Shown here piece by piece: positions 43,365 to 51,989 of a stretch of DNA of 64,000 nucleotides. Each line of letters opens with the position of its first letter. The stretch's first letter is position 1. Below the pieces are notes generated by a model. It made no database searches and was not told where the DNA came from. It saw only the letters and a program-made list of their open reading frames with translations. Where the stretch lies: the NCBI RefSeq assembly GCF_018449475.1, contig NZ_JAHCQH010000012.1, positions 1 to 64,000 on the forward strand, written 5' to 3'. The position numbers and the translations under genes are program-made. Source of the stretch: Ancylobacter radicis (GTDB taxonomy: Bacteria; Pseudomonadota; Alphaproteobacteria; Rhizobiales; Xanthobacteraceae).

Positions 43365-43757
43365 TCAGCCTTTCACCAGCCAGATGACGATCCAGAGCAG
43401 GACCGTCAGGGAGATCGAGCCGCCAATGGTGAGGCGCGCAAGCAGTTCGCGCCATTCCGGCCCGAATCCGGCGCCCGTGTCCCACACGAAATGGCGGATG
43501 CCGCCAATCGCGTGGTGAAGCAGCGCCCAGCTATAGCCGATCATCACGATCAACCCGATCCAGCTGCCATAAATCCCGTTCACGAGATCGAAGGCCTCGG
43601 GCGAGGTGGCCCCGGCCACCAGCCAGAGGGCGAGCAGCGCCGTACCGAAATAGAGGGCAACGCCCGTGACGCGATGCACGATCGACATCATCATCGTGAG
43701 CATCGGGCGGTAAATCTGGAGATGCGGAGAAAGGGGCCGCTCGGCCGCTCCTGGCAT
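43365..43757 (-). CDS. sdhC: Succinate dehydrogenase cytochrome b556 subunit
   Basis: A 130-residue membrane subunit. RPLSPHLQIYRPMLTMMMSI near 7-26 and SIVHRVTGVAL are the SdhC signature (SPHLxIY and SxxHRxTG, with quinone-site residues). The heme-ligand His is in ALLHHAIGGIRH near 85-96. Three membrane segments. ATG 43757 with AAGGA upstream gives the family's normal start. First gene of sdhCDAB. Confidence 0.94.
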   Translation of the reverse strand: MPGAAERPLSPHLQIYRPMLTMMMSIVHRVTGVALYFGTALLALWLVAGATSPEAFDLVNGIYGSWIGLIVMIGYSWALLHHAIGGIRHFVWDTGAGFGPEWRELLARLTIGGSISLTVLLWIVIWLVKG

Positions 43758-43806
43758 GTCGATATCCTTGGGTGCCAAAGGATCGCTGTGAGGTGTGCGT
43801 AGCTGA

Positions 43807-43829
43807 AACGATTGCAATTCGCAATCATT
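43807..43829. promoter_or_regulatory. Fur-box-like inverted repeat upstream of sdhC
   Basis: AACGATTGC (43807-43815), AATTC, GCAATCATT (43821-43829): nine-base arms with one mismatch. It lies 50 bases upstream of sdhC. Similar A/T-flanked ATTGC/GCAAT palindromes occur at Fur sites in alphaproteobacteria, and direct Fur activation of sdhCDAB is reported in Caulobacter. Binding here is inference. Confidence 0.45.
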
Positions 43830-44068
43830 CCAAAGGCGACGTCTATCGTTGAAATATCCCGCCACACACGCTGCGTTGCAGCATGGGAAGCCTAGCGCAA
43901 GCCCGGAATGACATACATCCCCTTTCGCGCCGGCGGCGGAGTTTCAGTTCCAGAATGGCAGGAACGCGGTGCTGACGGGCTGTTAACCATCTTTGCCTTC
44001 TAATTGACGGAAATGCGCGGTCTGTATCCCTTCTACGCAGAGACCGCCCTGTCGAGGTCGCGCCTTCT
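43830..44068. other. Rest of the sdhC / esterase divergent intergenic region
   Basis: About 240 bases between the sdh control palindrome and the esterase start. Contains TTGACG at 44004-44009 without a convincing -10. No gene or repeat seen. Confidence 0.35.
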
Positions 44069-45352
44069 ATGCATTTCACGAAACCCTGCCTCCTGATTGG
44101 CGCATTGTTGATGGCGCTGTCCGTGCTTGTGCCGGCACCGGTCTCGGCACAGCAGTCCCCGGTCAGCGGCGAGCGGCGCATCGTCTCGGGCGGCCTCACC
44201 CGCGAATTCATCCTGTACGTGCCGAAGAATGCCCCGCCGGGGCCGAAGCCGCTGGTCATCGCCCTGCATGGCGCCTGGCAGCCGGCCAGCGTGATGCAGC
44301 GCTATCTCGACCTCGACAAGGTCGCCGACCGCGAAGGCTTTGTCGTCGCCTACCCGAAAGGGCTGAACCTGTTGTGGAATGACGGTCGCGCCACCGTCGC
44401 CGGCATCATGCCGATCCTCTATCCGCGCGATGACGGGCGTTTCGTGGTCGACGTGCTGGACACGCTTGAGGCGGAAGGCCTGGTCGATCCCAGCCGCGCC
44501 TATCTCATGGGCTTCTCCAATGGCGGCTTCCTCACCGCCTTCGTGGCCTGCCGCCATGCCGAGCGTTTCGCCGCCTTCGCCACGATGATGATGACGGTGC
44601 CGGTCGGCTATAATGAGAGCTGCCGCCCCTCGCGCCCGGTGCCGATCCTCCTGATGAATGGCACCTATGATCCCATCGTGCCGATGTACGGGCGGCCCAC
44701 GCCCGGCGCCCGGCTGATGTCCGCGGATGAGAGCGCCGCCCTGTTCGCCCGGATCGATAGCTGCGGCGCGCCGCAGGAAACCAGCGCCCCCCATGCCCGC
44801 ATCCGGCGCTGGGAGAATTGCGCGCCGGGCGCGGCGGTCGCCTTCTACGAGATCGATGGCGGGCATCAGCCCCCCTCGCAATCGACCGATGCCGCCGACG
44901 CGCTGGCCGCGGTTCTGCTCGGGCCCCGCCGCAGCGGGCTCGACGCGCCGCAGGAAATCTGGAGTTTCTTCCAGCGTTTCACGCTGCCTCCGGCAAGCCC
45001 GCCGGCCGAGCCCCTGCTGATCGCCGGCAGCGCGGACGCGACCCGCACCGCCCCGCTCGCCGCCCCGCGTGTCACGTCGGCCGCTCCCACCGGGGCACTG
45101 GCGCTCGCCCCGACCACGCCCGCCCCCGCCCAGCTTGTGTCTCCCGCCCCCGCCGCCACGGCAACAGCATCCGGCATGACGGCGGGCGCGCGCCCGATCC
45201 TGCACAACCCGGATTCGCTCGCCACCGCTTGGCAGGGCATCGCCCCGGCCGGCACGATGGCGGCACCCGTCACGCTCGCCGTGGTCCCGCTTCCCCCGCC
45301 CTCGCCCCTGCGCCAGCGCCCCGCCAACACCCGTTCGGTCAGCCTGCAATAG
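44069..45352 (+). CDS. Secreted PHB-depolymerase-family esterase
   Basis: A 427-residue alpha/beta hydrolase of the LpqC/PHB depolymerase group. A signal peptide (LLIGALLMALSVLVPAPVSA) ends near residue 27. LVIALHGAWQ near 64-73 is the oxyanion-hole strand, GFSNGGF near 150-156 the nucleophile elbow, and NGTYDPIVP the acid loop; the His may be in DGGHQPP near 268. The last 110 residues are an Ala/Pro/Thr-rich low-complexity tail. Feruloyl esterase or short-chain polyester hydrolase are both possible. ATG 44069 starts the signal peptide. Downstream 305 bases precede the M23 gene. Confidence 0.82.
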   Translation: MHFTKPCLLIGALLMALSVLVPAPVSAQQSPVSGERRIVSGGLTREFILYVPKNAPPGPKPLVIALHGAWQPASVMQRYLDLDKVADREGFVVAYPKGLNLLWNDGRATVAGIMPILYPRDDGRFVVDVLDTLEAEGLVDPSRAYLMGFSNGGFLTAFVACRHAERFAAFATMMMTVPVGYNESCRPSRPVPILLMNGTYDPIVPMYGRPTPGARLMSADESAALFARIDSCGAPQETSAPHARIRRWENCAPGAAVAFYEIDGGHQPPSQSTDAADALAAVLLGPRRSGLDAPQEIWSFFQRFTLPPASPPAEPLLIAGSADATRTAPLAAPRVTSAAPTGALALAPTTPAPAQLVSPAPAATATASGMTAGARPILHNPDSLATAWQGIAPAGTMAAPVTLAVVPLPPPSPLRQRPANTRSVSLQ

Positions 45353-45657
45353 CGAGCCGGCTTTGGCTCGCCATGCTTTTGCCGTGAGCACGGGCTTTAC
45401 ATCGCCATCCTGGCGGACAGGCCATCGAATCGGCGTTCCGCTCCCGCCTCGGGTTGACGGCACGGGCTGCGGACGGCATCGTCCCGGCCGCCCTCGACCG
45501 GGGTACCGGCCAGCCGCCGAATCGATGCGCCCGCCCCGGCGGACGCCGGATGATCCAGAGCGAACAAGGCACCGGACATCGCCCCCGTGGTGATGACCAA
45601 GGCGCCGGACAGAAGTGGGGGATTGGCCTGTTGGAGACTCGTCGCGGACCAAACGGC
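45353..45657 (+). other. Intergenic region or N-terminal extension upstream of the M23 peptidase
   Basis: The peptidase frame stays open back to a TTG at 45454 and an ATG at 45550, so part of this stretch could be coding. Its translation (Gln/Gly/Arg-rich) lacks resemblance to the family, and there is no clear ribosome site. No RNA gene or repeat is visible. Confidence 0.4.
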
Positions 45658-47610
45658 ATGCGCCACCTGCGTGGCGCGGCGTTCGATCTGGGTGATGAGC
45701 CGCCGCTCGGTGTCGATGGCGACGCCGAGGAGCCGATCAACCGCCGTCGCATTTCCATACGCTGGCTCATGGCCACCCTGCTCACCGGCATCTGTGGCGC
45801 CGGGCTGATGGGCGGGGCGGTCTATGCCGCGCTCGATGGCGAGTACCGTTTCGCGCAGCAACCCGAGACCGTGCGTTCCGCCCTGCGCGGGGCGCTGGCG
45901 GCCGGCGAGCGCCCGTCCAATGTCGCCCGCAAGGGCGACCGCATGTCGATCCTGTCCGAGACCTTCAGCGCCAAGCAGACGCTGCGCCTGTCGACCACCA
46001 CCAAGGATGGCGACCGCGAGGTCATCAAGGTCCGCCCGGTCATCAAGGTGGAGTCGAACCTCGCCCAGTCGGTCACCTCCGCCTCGGTCGACGTGCCGCG
46101 CTTCAACCCGGCCAAGCTGATCGCCGATTCCACCGCCGACGACGACCGGGAAGCGCCGCAGACCGAGCAGACCGGCGACGTCACCCTGGTCGTGCGCGAC
46201 CTCGCCTCCATGCCCCCCAGCACCAAATTCGCGGCCGAGCTGCCGATGGAAGACGTGCTGATGAAGGTGCGCGAGAGCGCCGAGTTCAGCCTGCCGACCG
46301 ACAGCCGCGCCCCGGCGCTGGCGAGTTTCGGCGGCGCGCTCGGCTTTGCTCCGGCGGGCGCCGCGGACCCCGTGAACGCCCTCGCCCAGATGGACAACTA
46401 CTCCTCCATCGACAAATCCGGCGACGACGCCACCGGCGGCAATGACTGGACCGAGCGCGCGGTGGTCGCCAAGAAGGGCGACACCGTCGTCTCCATCCTG
46501 GTCGGCCTCGGCGTGCCCGAGGTCTCGGCCCGCGCCGCCGCCGCCGCCTTCACCGCGCGCGAGCTGCAGGGCCCGCTCGCCGAAGGCATGCGCCTCAAGG
46601 TCCTGCTGGAGGCCGGCGCCAATAACACGGTCGTGCCGCTGCGCGTCGCGGTGTTCAACGACAATGGCCACCAGGGCACCATCGCCTATTCCGACACCGG
46701 CCGCTTCCTCGCCGTGCAGGACCCCACCGACACGCAGGTGGCCGATATCGGCCCGGAGGACGCGGACGACGCCGATGGCGGCGGGCGCGGCGGCATCACG
46801 CTCTATGAGAGCATCTGGGAGACCGCGCTGCGCCACGAGGTGCCGCGCCCGGTGATCGAGAGCATGATCCGGGTCTATTCCTTCGACGTCGATTTCCAGC
46901 GCCGGGTGCGCGCGGGCGACGCCTTCGAGGTGCTCTACGAGCCGGACGAGGCGGGCGGCGCCGGCGGTGTGATGTATGCCGGCCTCACCGTCGGCGGCGA
47001 GGAGCGGCGCTATTACCGCTACCAGACCCCCGATGACGGGCTGATCGACTTCTATGACGATGCCGGCAAGAGCGCGAAGAAGTTCCTCGTCCGCAAGCCG
47101 CTTTCCGGCGGCATCTTGCGCTCGGGCTTCGGGATGCGCCGCCACCCGATCCTCGGCTATAGCCGCCTTCATTCCGGCGTCGACTGGTCCGACCGGGTCG
47201 GCACGCCGATCTACGCCGCCGGCAACGGCGTCATCAAGAAAGCCGCCTGGACCTCCGGCTATGGAAGGCGCATCGAGATCCAGCACTCCAACGGCTATGT
47301 GACGACCTATTCGCACCAGTCCGGCTTCGCCAAGGGTATCCGCGAGGGGCTGCGCGTGCGGCAGGGCCAGCTCATCGGCTATATCGGCTCCTCCGGCCTC
47401 TCCACCGGCGCGCATCTGCATTATGAGGTGCTGGTGAACGGGCGCTTCGTCGACCCGATGCGCATTCGCCTGCCGCGCGGGCGGGCGCTGGACGGCCGGA
47501 TGCTGGCCAATTTCGAGGATGAGCGCGAGCGCCTCGACGCGCTGCTCAACCACAATGCCTTGCCCAAGGTCGCCTCCGGCGCCGGCCGCACGCTCGACGA
47601 TGCGAACTGA
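45658..47610 (+). CDS. M23-family peptidoglycan endopeptidase
   Basis: About 650 residues, anchored in the inner membrane by RWLMATLLTGICGAGLMGGAV-like segment near 35-56. A large middle region carries a LysM/OapA-like segment (VVAKKGDTVVSILVGLGVP, about 270-288). The C-terminal LytM domain has GFGMRRHPILGYSRLHSGVD with zinc-ligand His/Asp, and GAHLHYEVLVNG with the catalytic HxH. It would cleave peptide cross-links during growth or division, or activate other hydrolases. The start is uncertain; 45658 begins the part that resembles relatives, with 45550 or TTG 45454 as alternatives. Confidence 0.88.
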   Translation: MRHLRGAAFDLGDEPPLGVDGDAEEPINRRRISIRWLMATLLTGICGAGLMGGAVYAALDGEYRFAQQPETVRSALRGALAAGERPSNVARKGDRMSILSETFSAKQTLRLSTTTKDGDREVIKVRPVIKVESNLAQSVTSASVDVPRFNPAKLIADSTADDDREAPQTEQTGDVTLVVRDLASMPPSTKFAAELPMEDVLMKVRESAEFSLPTDSRAPALASFGGALGFAPAGAADPVNALAQMDNYSSIDKSGDDATGGNDWTERAVVAKKGDTVVSILVGLGVPEVSARAAAAAFTARELQGPLAEGMRLKVLLEAGANNTVVPLRVAVFNDNGHQGTIAYSDTGRFLAVQDPTDTQVADIGPEDADDADGGGRGGITLYESIWETALRHEVPRPVIESMIRVYSFDVDFQRRVRAGDAFEVLYEPDEAGGAGGVMYAGLTVGGEERRYYRYQTPDDGLIDFYDDAGKSAKKFLVRKPLSGGILRSGFGMRRHPILGYSRLHSGVDWSDRVGTPIYAAGNGVIKKAAWTSGYGRRIEIQHSNGYVTTYSHQSGFAKGIREGLRVRQGQLIGYIGSSGLSTGAHLHYEVLVNGRFVDPMRIRLPRGRALDGRMLANFEDERERLDALLNHNALPKVASGAGRTLDDAN

Positions 47611-47613
47611 GCC

Positions 47614-48288
47614 ATGCCCGAAACGCCTCTCGACGGCCCCCATCTCGCCCCCCGCTCCGGCCGCCCGGCGACCTCGCTCGTCGTCTTGCTGCATGGCTAT
47701 GGCGCGGATGGGCGCGACCTGATCGACCTCGGCCAGATCTGGTCACAGCTCCTGCCCGACGCCGCCTTCGTCTCGCCGCACGCGCCCGAGCCGCTCGCCA
47801 TCGCTCCCATCGGCCGGCAATGGTTCGGCTATGTCGAGCGCAACGATGCCGAACGCTGGACCGGGGTGCAGAGCGCCCACCGCACGCTCGATGCCTTTCT
47901 CGACACGGAACTGACCCGGCTCGGCCTGCCCGGCAACCGGCTCGCCCTGGTCGGCTTCAGCCAGGGCGCCATGATGGCGCTGCATACCGGCCTGCGCCGC
48001 CGGGAAGCCCCTGCCGGGCTTGTCGGCTTCTCCGGCATCCATGTGCTGCCGACCGAGCGCGGGCTCGACGCCTTCGACACGGAGATCACCGGCCGCCCGC
48101 CGGTGCTGCTGGTCCATGGCGACCGCGACGAGACCATCGCCCCGTCCTATCTGCCGCGCGCGGTGGAGAGCCTGTCGGCGCGCGGCATCCGCCTGCGCTC
48201 GCATCTCTCGCCCGGCCTCGGCCACGGCATTGATCCGGTGGGCCTGCGTCTTGCCGGCGACTTCCTCGCCGAGGTGCTCCGGGGCTGA
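47614..48288 (+). CDS. Phospholipase/carboxylesterase family hydrolase
   Basis: A 224-residue cytosolic alpha/beta hydrolase (YpfH/YfhR-type, PF02230). VVLLHGYGADGRDLIDL near 24-40 is the oxyanion strand, GFSQGAMMAL near 110-119 contains the nucleophilic Ser, HGDRDETIAPSY near 167-178 the Asp, and GLGHGIDPVG near 205 the His. It starts three bases after the M23 peptidase stop, so they are likely cotranscribed. Substrate unknown. Confidence 0.87.
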   Translation: MPETPLDGPHLAPRSGRPATSLVVLLHGYGADGRDLIDLGQIWSQLLPDAAFVSPHAPEPLAIAPIGRQWFGYVERNDAERWTGVQSAHRTLDAFLDTELTRLGLPGNRLALVGFSQGAMMALHTGLRRREAPAGLVGFSGIHVLPTERGLDAFDTEITGRPPVLLVHGDRDETIAPSYLPRAVESLSARGIRLRSHLSPGLGHGIDPVGLRLAGDFLAEVLRG

Positions 48289-48441
48289 AGCACCGCGCCG
48301 GCTGTTGCGGGCCCTGATCGACGACGTGATGTCGCGCACCCGCATTCGCCGCTTCACAAGATTGACACGCTAAATATAGACTATCGCCGTGCGTCGGACG
48401 GCGCTCGAGTCGCCGAGCCGGCGCCCTTTTACAGGGAGCGA

Positions 48442-49002
48442 GTGTTGACGGCGACATTGTCTCCGGGTGCCTGGCCTGCCCTCGTGCTCAACGCCGATTA
48501 TCGGCCTCTGAGCTATTACCCCCTCTCGGTCTGGTCCTGGCAGGACGCGATCAAGGCGGTGTTCCTCGATCGGGTCAACATCGTCGAATATTACGAACGC
48601 CAGGTCTCCAGCGCGACCTTCCAGATGCGCCTGCCGAGCGTGGTCTCGCTCAAGGCGTTCATCCACCCGGTGCGCCAGCCGGCCTTCACCCGGTTCAACG
48701 TCTTCCTGCGCGACCGCTTCACCTGCCAGTACTGCAATGCGCGCGACGACCTGACCTTCGATCACGTCATCCCCCGCTCGCGCGGCGGTCAGACGACCTG
48801 GGAGAATGTGGTCGCGGCCTGCTCGCCCTGCAATCTGCGCAAGGGCAGCCGGATGCCGGCGGAAGCCAGCATGATTCCCCGCCAGCGCCCCTTCCAGCCC
48901 TCGGTGTTCGATCTGCACCAGAACGGCCGGCACTTCCCGCCGAACTATCTGCACGATAGCTGGATGGACTATCTCTACTGGGACACCGAACTCGATCCGT
49001 AG
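48442..49002 (+). CDS. HNH endonuclease
   Basis: A 186-residue protein. ALVLNADYRPLSYYPLSVWS near 13-32 is the common N-terminal segment of this HNH subgroup. The nuclease core is CQYCNARDDLTFDHVIPRSRGG near 96-117, then WENVVAACSPCN; the two CxxC pairs bind structural zinc and the DH...N...H residues form the active site. GTG 48442 follows AGGGAG; a TTG two codons later... is directly adjacent at 48445 and could also start it. The family is a widespread stand-alone housekeeping-type HNH with unknown target. Confidence 0.88.
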   Translation: MLTATLSPGAWPALVLNADYRPLSYYPLSVWSWQDAIKAVFLDRVNIVEYYERQVSSATFQMRLPSVVSLKAFIHPVRQPAFTRFNVFLRDRFTCQYCNARDDLTFDHVIPRSRGGQTTWENVVAACSPCNLRKGSRMPAEASMIPRQRPFQPSVFDLHQNGRHFPPNYLHDSWMDYLYWDTELDP

Positions 49003-49048
49003 CCCCGGCCGCAGATACCGAGGCGATCCTCGGGCGGAACGCGCGCCG

Positions 49049-49567
49049 TCAGCGCGTCACGGCCCCGCGCAGCGCCACCAGGGTCAGCGCCACGGCGATG
49101 AAGGCGTTGTAGCCGGCCAGCGAGAGCCCGAACAGCCGCCACGGCGCCTCGTCGCAGCGCACCACCCGTGCGCTCTGCAGGCTGTCCAGCATGTTGCCGG
49201 TGGACAGCGCCGGGCCGCTGCCCGAGCACGCATCCGGCCCCGCCCAGAACCCCCATTCGACGCCGGCATGGTAGATCGCCAGGCACGCCGCCAGCGCCAT
49301 CAGCATGCCGGTCAGCGACAGCGCCATGCGCGCATGGGACGATTTGCCGGCGGCGGCGAGGGCCACCGCCACAAGGGCGAGCGGCACGCCGACATAATAG
49401 GGAATGCGCTGCTCCAGGCAGAGCGGGCACGGGGCCAGCCCGACGACAAGCTGGAAATACCAGGCGCCGGCCAGCGTGCCGGCCGCCGCCACCGCGACGA
49501 TGAGCCCGGCGGCGATCTGCACGGAGCGCGACGCGGAGGAGGCGGGAGCGGAAGTGGCGGCAGTCAT
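49049..49567 (-). CDS. dsbB: Disulfide bond formation protein B
   Basis: A 172-residue inner-membrane quinone reductase that reoxidises DsbA. Four membrane segments are visible. The first cysteine pair is LAPCPLCLEQRIPYY near 46-60, with the conserved Gln-Arg after it. The second pair lies in the second periplasmic loop, as Cys in DACSGSG and Cys in VVRCDEAPWR. This is the canonical layout, unlike the longer relative at 36015. ATG 49567 was preferred to an ATG 11 codons earlier. No dsbA gene is adjacent. Confidence 0.88.
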   Translation of the reverse strand: MTAATSAPASSASRSVQIAAGLIVAVAAAGTLAGAWYFQLVVGLAPCPLCLEQRIPYYVGVPLALVAVALAAAGKSSHARMALSLTGMLMALAACLAIYHAGVEWGFWAGPDACSGSGPALSTGNMLDSLQSARVVRCDEAPWRLFGLSLAGYNAFIAVALTLVALRGAVTR

Positions 49568-49658
49568 TGGCGGGCATCCCGTGGTTCGATGGCGGTACAA
49601 CTAGCCACCCCGCCTGCCGTTGCAAGTCACGATTGGGCGCGGCGCTCCTGCGGCAAGG

Positions 49659-49690
49659 CGTGGATGGCCGGGTCAAGCCCGGCCACGACG
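49659..49690. repeat. Palindromic repeat, single hairpin, unit D1
   Basis: Only the GTGGATGGCCGGGTCAAGCC...GGCCACGACG hairpin of the repeat family is present, between dsbB and the esterase gene at 49853. Confidence 0.82.
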
Positions 49691-49748
49691 TCGATTGGCG
49701 AAAATGCGTCGGGCGCACATCGGGTCCGGCGAGCGCCACCAAGAACAC

Positions 49749-49780
49749 CGTCATCCCCGGGCTTGACCCGGGGATCCACG
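49749..49780. repeat. Palindromic repeat, single hairpin, unit D2
   Basis: Only the CGTCATCCCCGGGCTTGACC...GGGGATCCACG hairpin is present, 58 bases after D1. The order of the two halves is reversed relative to units A and C, as if they belong to two separate broken units. Confidence 0.82.
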
Positions 49781-49852
49781 TCTTTGGCGCGGCGCATCCA
49801 CGGCTTGCCGGGAAGAAGAAGGGTGCGCCACGCGCCCCTGACGCCCCTGACT

Positions 49853-50686
49853 TCACCGCTGCGCGAAGCGCAGGGCGCGGGCCATGGCGGGGGGGAGCAC
49901 CGAAGCGTGGTCCTCCCCGGCGAGCAGGGTGAACTCCACCTGCGCCAAGGGGCCGAGTTGCGCGGCGGCGCGCGCCGCGAAGGCTTCCGCACGGCTCACC
50001 ATGCCGCGCGCGGCGCGGCGGGCGGCCATGTCCGCGCTCGACGGCCCACCAAGCTGCCAGGGCGCCATCGCCTCCTCCCACTCGCCGACCATCAGCGACA
50101 GCCGCAGCGGCTGCCCCTGCGCCCGCGCCAGCCCCTCGATGAGCCGTGGCTCATCCCACCAGATGGACGGGCTGACCGCCACATAGGCGGCGAAGGCGGT
50201 GGGATCGCGCAGCGCCACATCGAGCGTGAACCAGCCACCAAGCGAATGGCCGAACAGCGTCCGCCGGGCCGTATCGACCGGAATCATCGTGGCGATGCGT
50301 GGCAGCACCTCCTCCTTGATGACGGCGAGAAAGGCATCGCGCCCGCCCGTCGTGCGGCGCGAGGCGGGAGGGTCGGCGCGCATCTCGGCGCTCGGCCCGG
50401 CCGTATAGTCGACGGTGCGGCGCGCGCTCCTGTCCTCATCCTCGGGATAGCCGATGCCGACCAGTACGATGTCCTCGATGCCAGTCGCCTGCGGCCGGCC
50501 GGCGCCGCGCCGCATCACCTCGACAAAGGTGGCGAAAGCGGCATTGGCGTCGAGCATCAGCATCAGCGGAAAGCCGCCGGGCGGCGGCGCGCCGCGCGGG
50601 CGGGCGAGGAAAATGCGGTAGGCCGCCCCCCCGCGCGCGGGAGCGAGATCGAACCACTCGGCATCGGGAACGGTCAAAGCGGGCAT
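49853..50686 (-). CDS. Putative siderophore esterase (IroE/BesA-like)
   Basis: A 277-residue alpha/beta hydrolase of the esterase-D superfamily (PF00756), as in ferri-siderophore esterases. FPLMLMLDANAAFATFVE near 39-56 is the oxyanion/N-terminal segment, FGHSLGGWFTL near 144-154 the nucleophile elbow, and AGEDHASVLPPA near 258-269 holds the catalytic His. No signal peptide is visible, so it is probably cytosolic like Fes or BesA. Divergent from the iron-siderophore permease gene, 247 bases apart. Hydrolysis of the DHB-serine siderophore after uptake is the likely job, inferred from context. Confidence 0.8.
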   Translation of the reverse strand: MPALTVPDAEWFDLAPARGGAAYRIFLARPRGAPPPGGFPLMLMLDANAAFATFVEVMRRGAGRPQATGIEDIVLVGIGYPEDEDRSARRTVDYTAGPSAEMRADPPASRRTTGGRDAFLAVIKEEVLPRIATMIPVDTARRTLFGHSLGGWFTLDVALRDPTAFAAYVAVSPSIWWDEPRLIEGLARAQGQPLRLSLMVGEWEEAMAPWQLGGPSSADMAARRAARGMVSRAEAFAARAAAQLGPLAQVEFTLLAGEDHASVLPPAMARALRFAQR

Positions 50687-50819
50687 GGCGGCTCCCTGCC
50701 CGGATAAGCGGCGGGCACCCCTGCTCTAGCCGATGCGGCGCCGCGCGCAAGGGGGTGCGCGGGCCTGCCGGGAGAACGGCCGCCGACGTGACGCAGCGGC
50801 GCCGCCGGCGGCGTCCAGA

Positions 50820-50839
50820 CTGAAACGATTCCAAGGAAT
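50820..50839. promoter_or_regulatory. Possible iron-responsive site in the esterase/permease divergent region
   Basis: CTGAAACGATT (50820-50830) is identical to 43803-43813 at the edge of the palindrome upstream of sdhC. It overlaps ATTCC-AA-GGAAT (50828-50839), a short inverted repeat. Located 95 bases before the permease start. Regulator not identified. Confidence 0.35.
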
Positions 50840-50933
50840 TTGCTTTCTCTGCCATGAGCTTGACCCCTTGGGGAGGCTCATGCAGAACCGTTCATGTCCG
50901 ACGCGGAATGTGCGCGGGGGCGCCGGAGACCGC

Positions 50934-51989
50934 ATGACCGACATCTCGCCCCACGCCACCGAACTTGCCGCCTATGCGCGGCTGGTGCGCCGGCGCGTCC
51001 TCATCGTCGTCGGGCTCGGCGCGTTGATGCTCGTCGCCCTGCTGTTCGACATCGCCACCGGTCCTTCCCGCCTGCCGCTCGGCGATGTCATCGCCGGCAT
51101 TCTCGACCCCGCCTCGCTCGACGGGCCCGCCCGCGTCATCATCTGGCAGGTCCGCCTGCCCTATGCGCTGATGGCGGTACTGGTCGGCGCCGCGCTGGCG
51201 CTCGCCGGGGCGGAGATGCAGACCATTCTCAACAACCCGCTGGCCAGCCCGTTCACGCTGGGCGTCTCCTCGGCCGCCTCCTTCGGCGCGGCACTGGCGC
51301 TGGTGATGGGGGCGAGCCTGCCGCTCCTGCCGGCCGAGTGGAACCTGCCGCTGTTCGCCTTCATCTTTGCCTTCGGCTCGGTGCTGCTGCTGCAGGTGCT
51401 CGCCGGGATGCGCGGCACGGGGGTGGAGACGCTGGTGCTGTTCGGCATCGCGCTGGTGTTCACCTTCAACGCGCTGGTGGCGCTGATCCAGTTCGTCGCC
51501 AGCCAGGAGGCGCTGCAGCAGCTGGTGTTCTGGAGCATGGGGAGCCTGTCGCGCGCCAGCTGGGGCAAGCTCGGCGTGCTCGCACTGGTCGCACTGGTCA
51601 CCTCACCGTACTCGCTGGCCGCCTCCTGGCGCATGACCGCGCTGCGGCTGGGGGAGGATCGCGCGCGGTCTTTCGGTATATCCGTCAAGAGGTTGCGCTT
51701 CTTCTCGCTGCTCCGGGTGAGCCTGCTCGCCGGCACCTGCGTGGCCTTTGTCGGGACCATCGGCTTCATCGGCCTGGTCGCCCCCCACATCGCCCGCATC
51801 CTGGTCGGCGAAGATCACCGATTCTTCTTGCCTGCCAGTATGTTAGCGGGAGCGTCCATCATGTCGCTGGCCTCCGTGGCGTCCAAGACCCTGGTCCCCG
51901 GCGCCCTCCTCCCGGTCGGCATCGTCACCGCGCTGATCGGCGTGCCGTTCTTCATGGCGCTCATCTTCACGCGCCGGGAGCGGCTGTGA
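50934..51989 (+). CDS. Iron-siderophore ABC transporter permease (FecCD family)
   Basis: A 351-residue inner-membrane permease with about ten hydrophobic segments. The family's signature regions are LPYALMAVLVGAALALAGAE near 78-97, NNPLASPFTLGVSSAASFGA near 103-122, and the late FVGTIGFIGLVAPHIAR near 258-274, which contacts the ATPase. GGAG seven bases upstream supports ATG 50934; an in-frame ATG at 50880 is an alternative. It is the only permease gene here, so the channel is either a homodimer or needs a partner from elsewhere. The ATPase start overlaps its stop by one base. Confidence 0.9.
   Translation: MTDISPHATELAAYARLVRRRVLIVVGLGALMLVALLFDIATGPSRLPLGDVIAGILDPASLDGPARVIIWQVRLPYALMAVLVGAALALAGAEMQTILNNPLASPFTLGVSSAASFGAALALVMGASLPLLPAEWNLPLFAFIFAFGSVLLLQVLAGMRGTGVETLVLFGIALVFTFNALVALIQFVASQEALQQLVFWSMGSLSRASWGKLGVLALVALVTSPYSLAASWRMTALRLGEDRARSFGISVKRLRFFSLLRVSLLAGTCVAFVGTIGFIGLVAPHIARILVGEDHRFFLPASMLAGASIMSLASVASKTLVPGALLPVGIVTALIGVPFFMALIFTRRERL

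Noticed and set aside
48362-48385. Promoter at TTGACA upstream of the HNH gene
   Set aside because: The -35 is perfect, but no -10-like hexamer occurs at 16 to 18 bases; TATAGA and ACTATC are too close.
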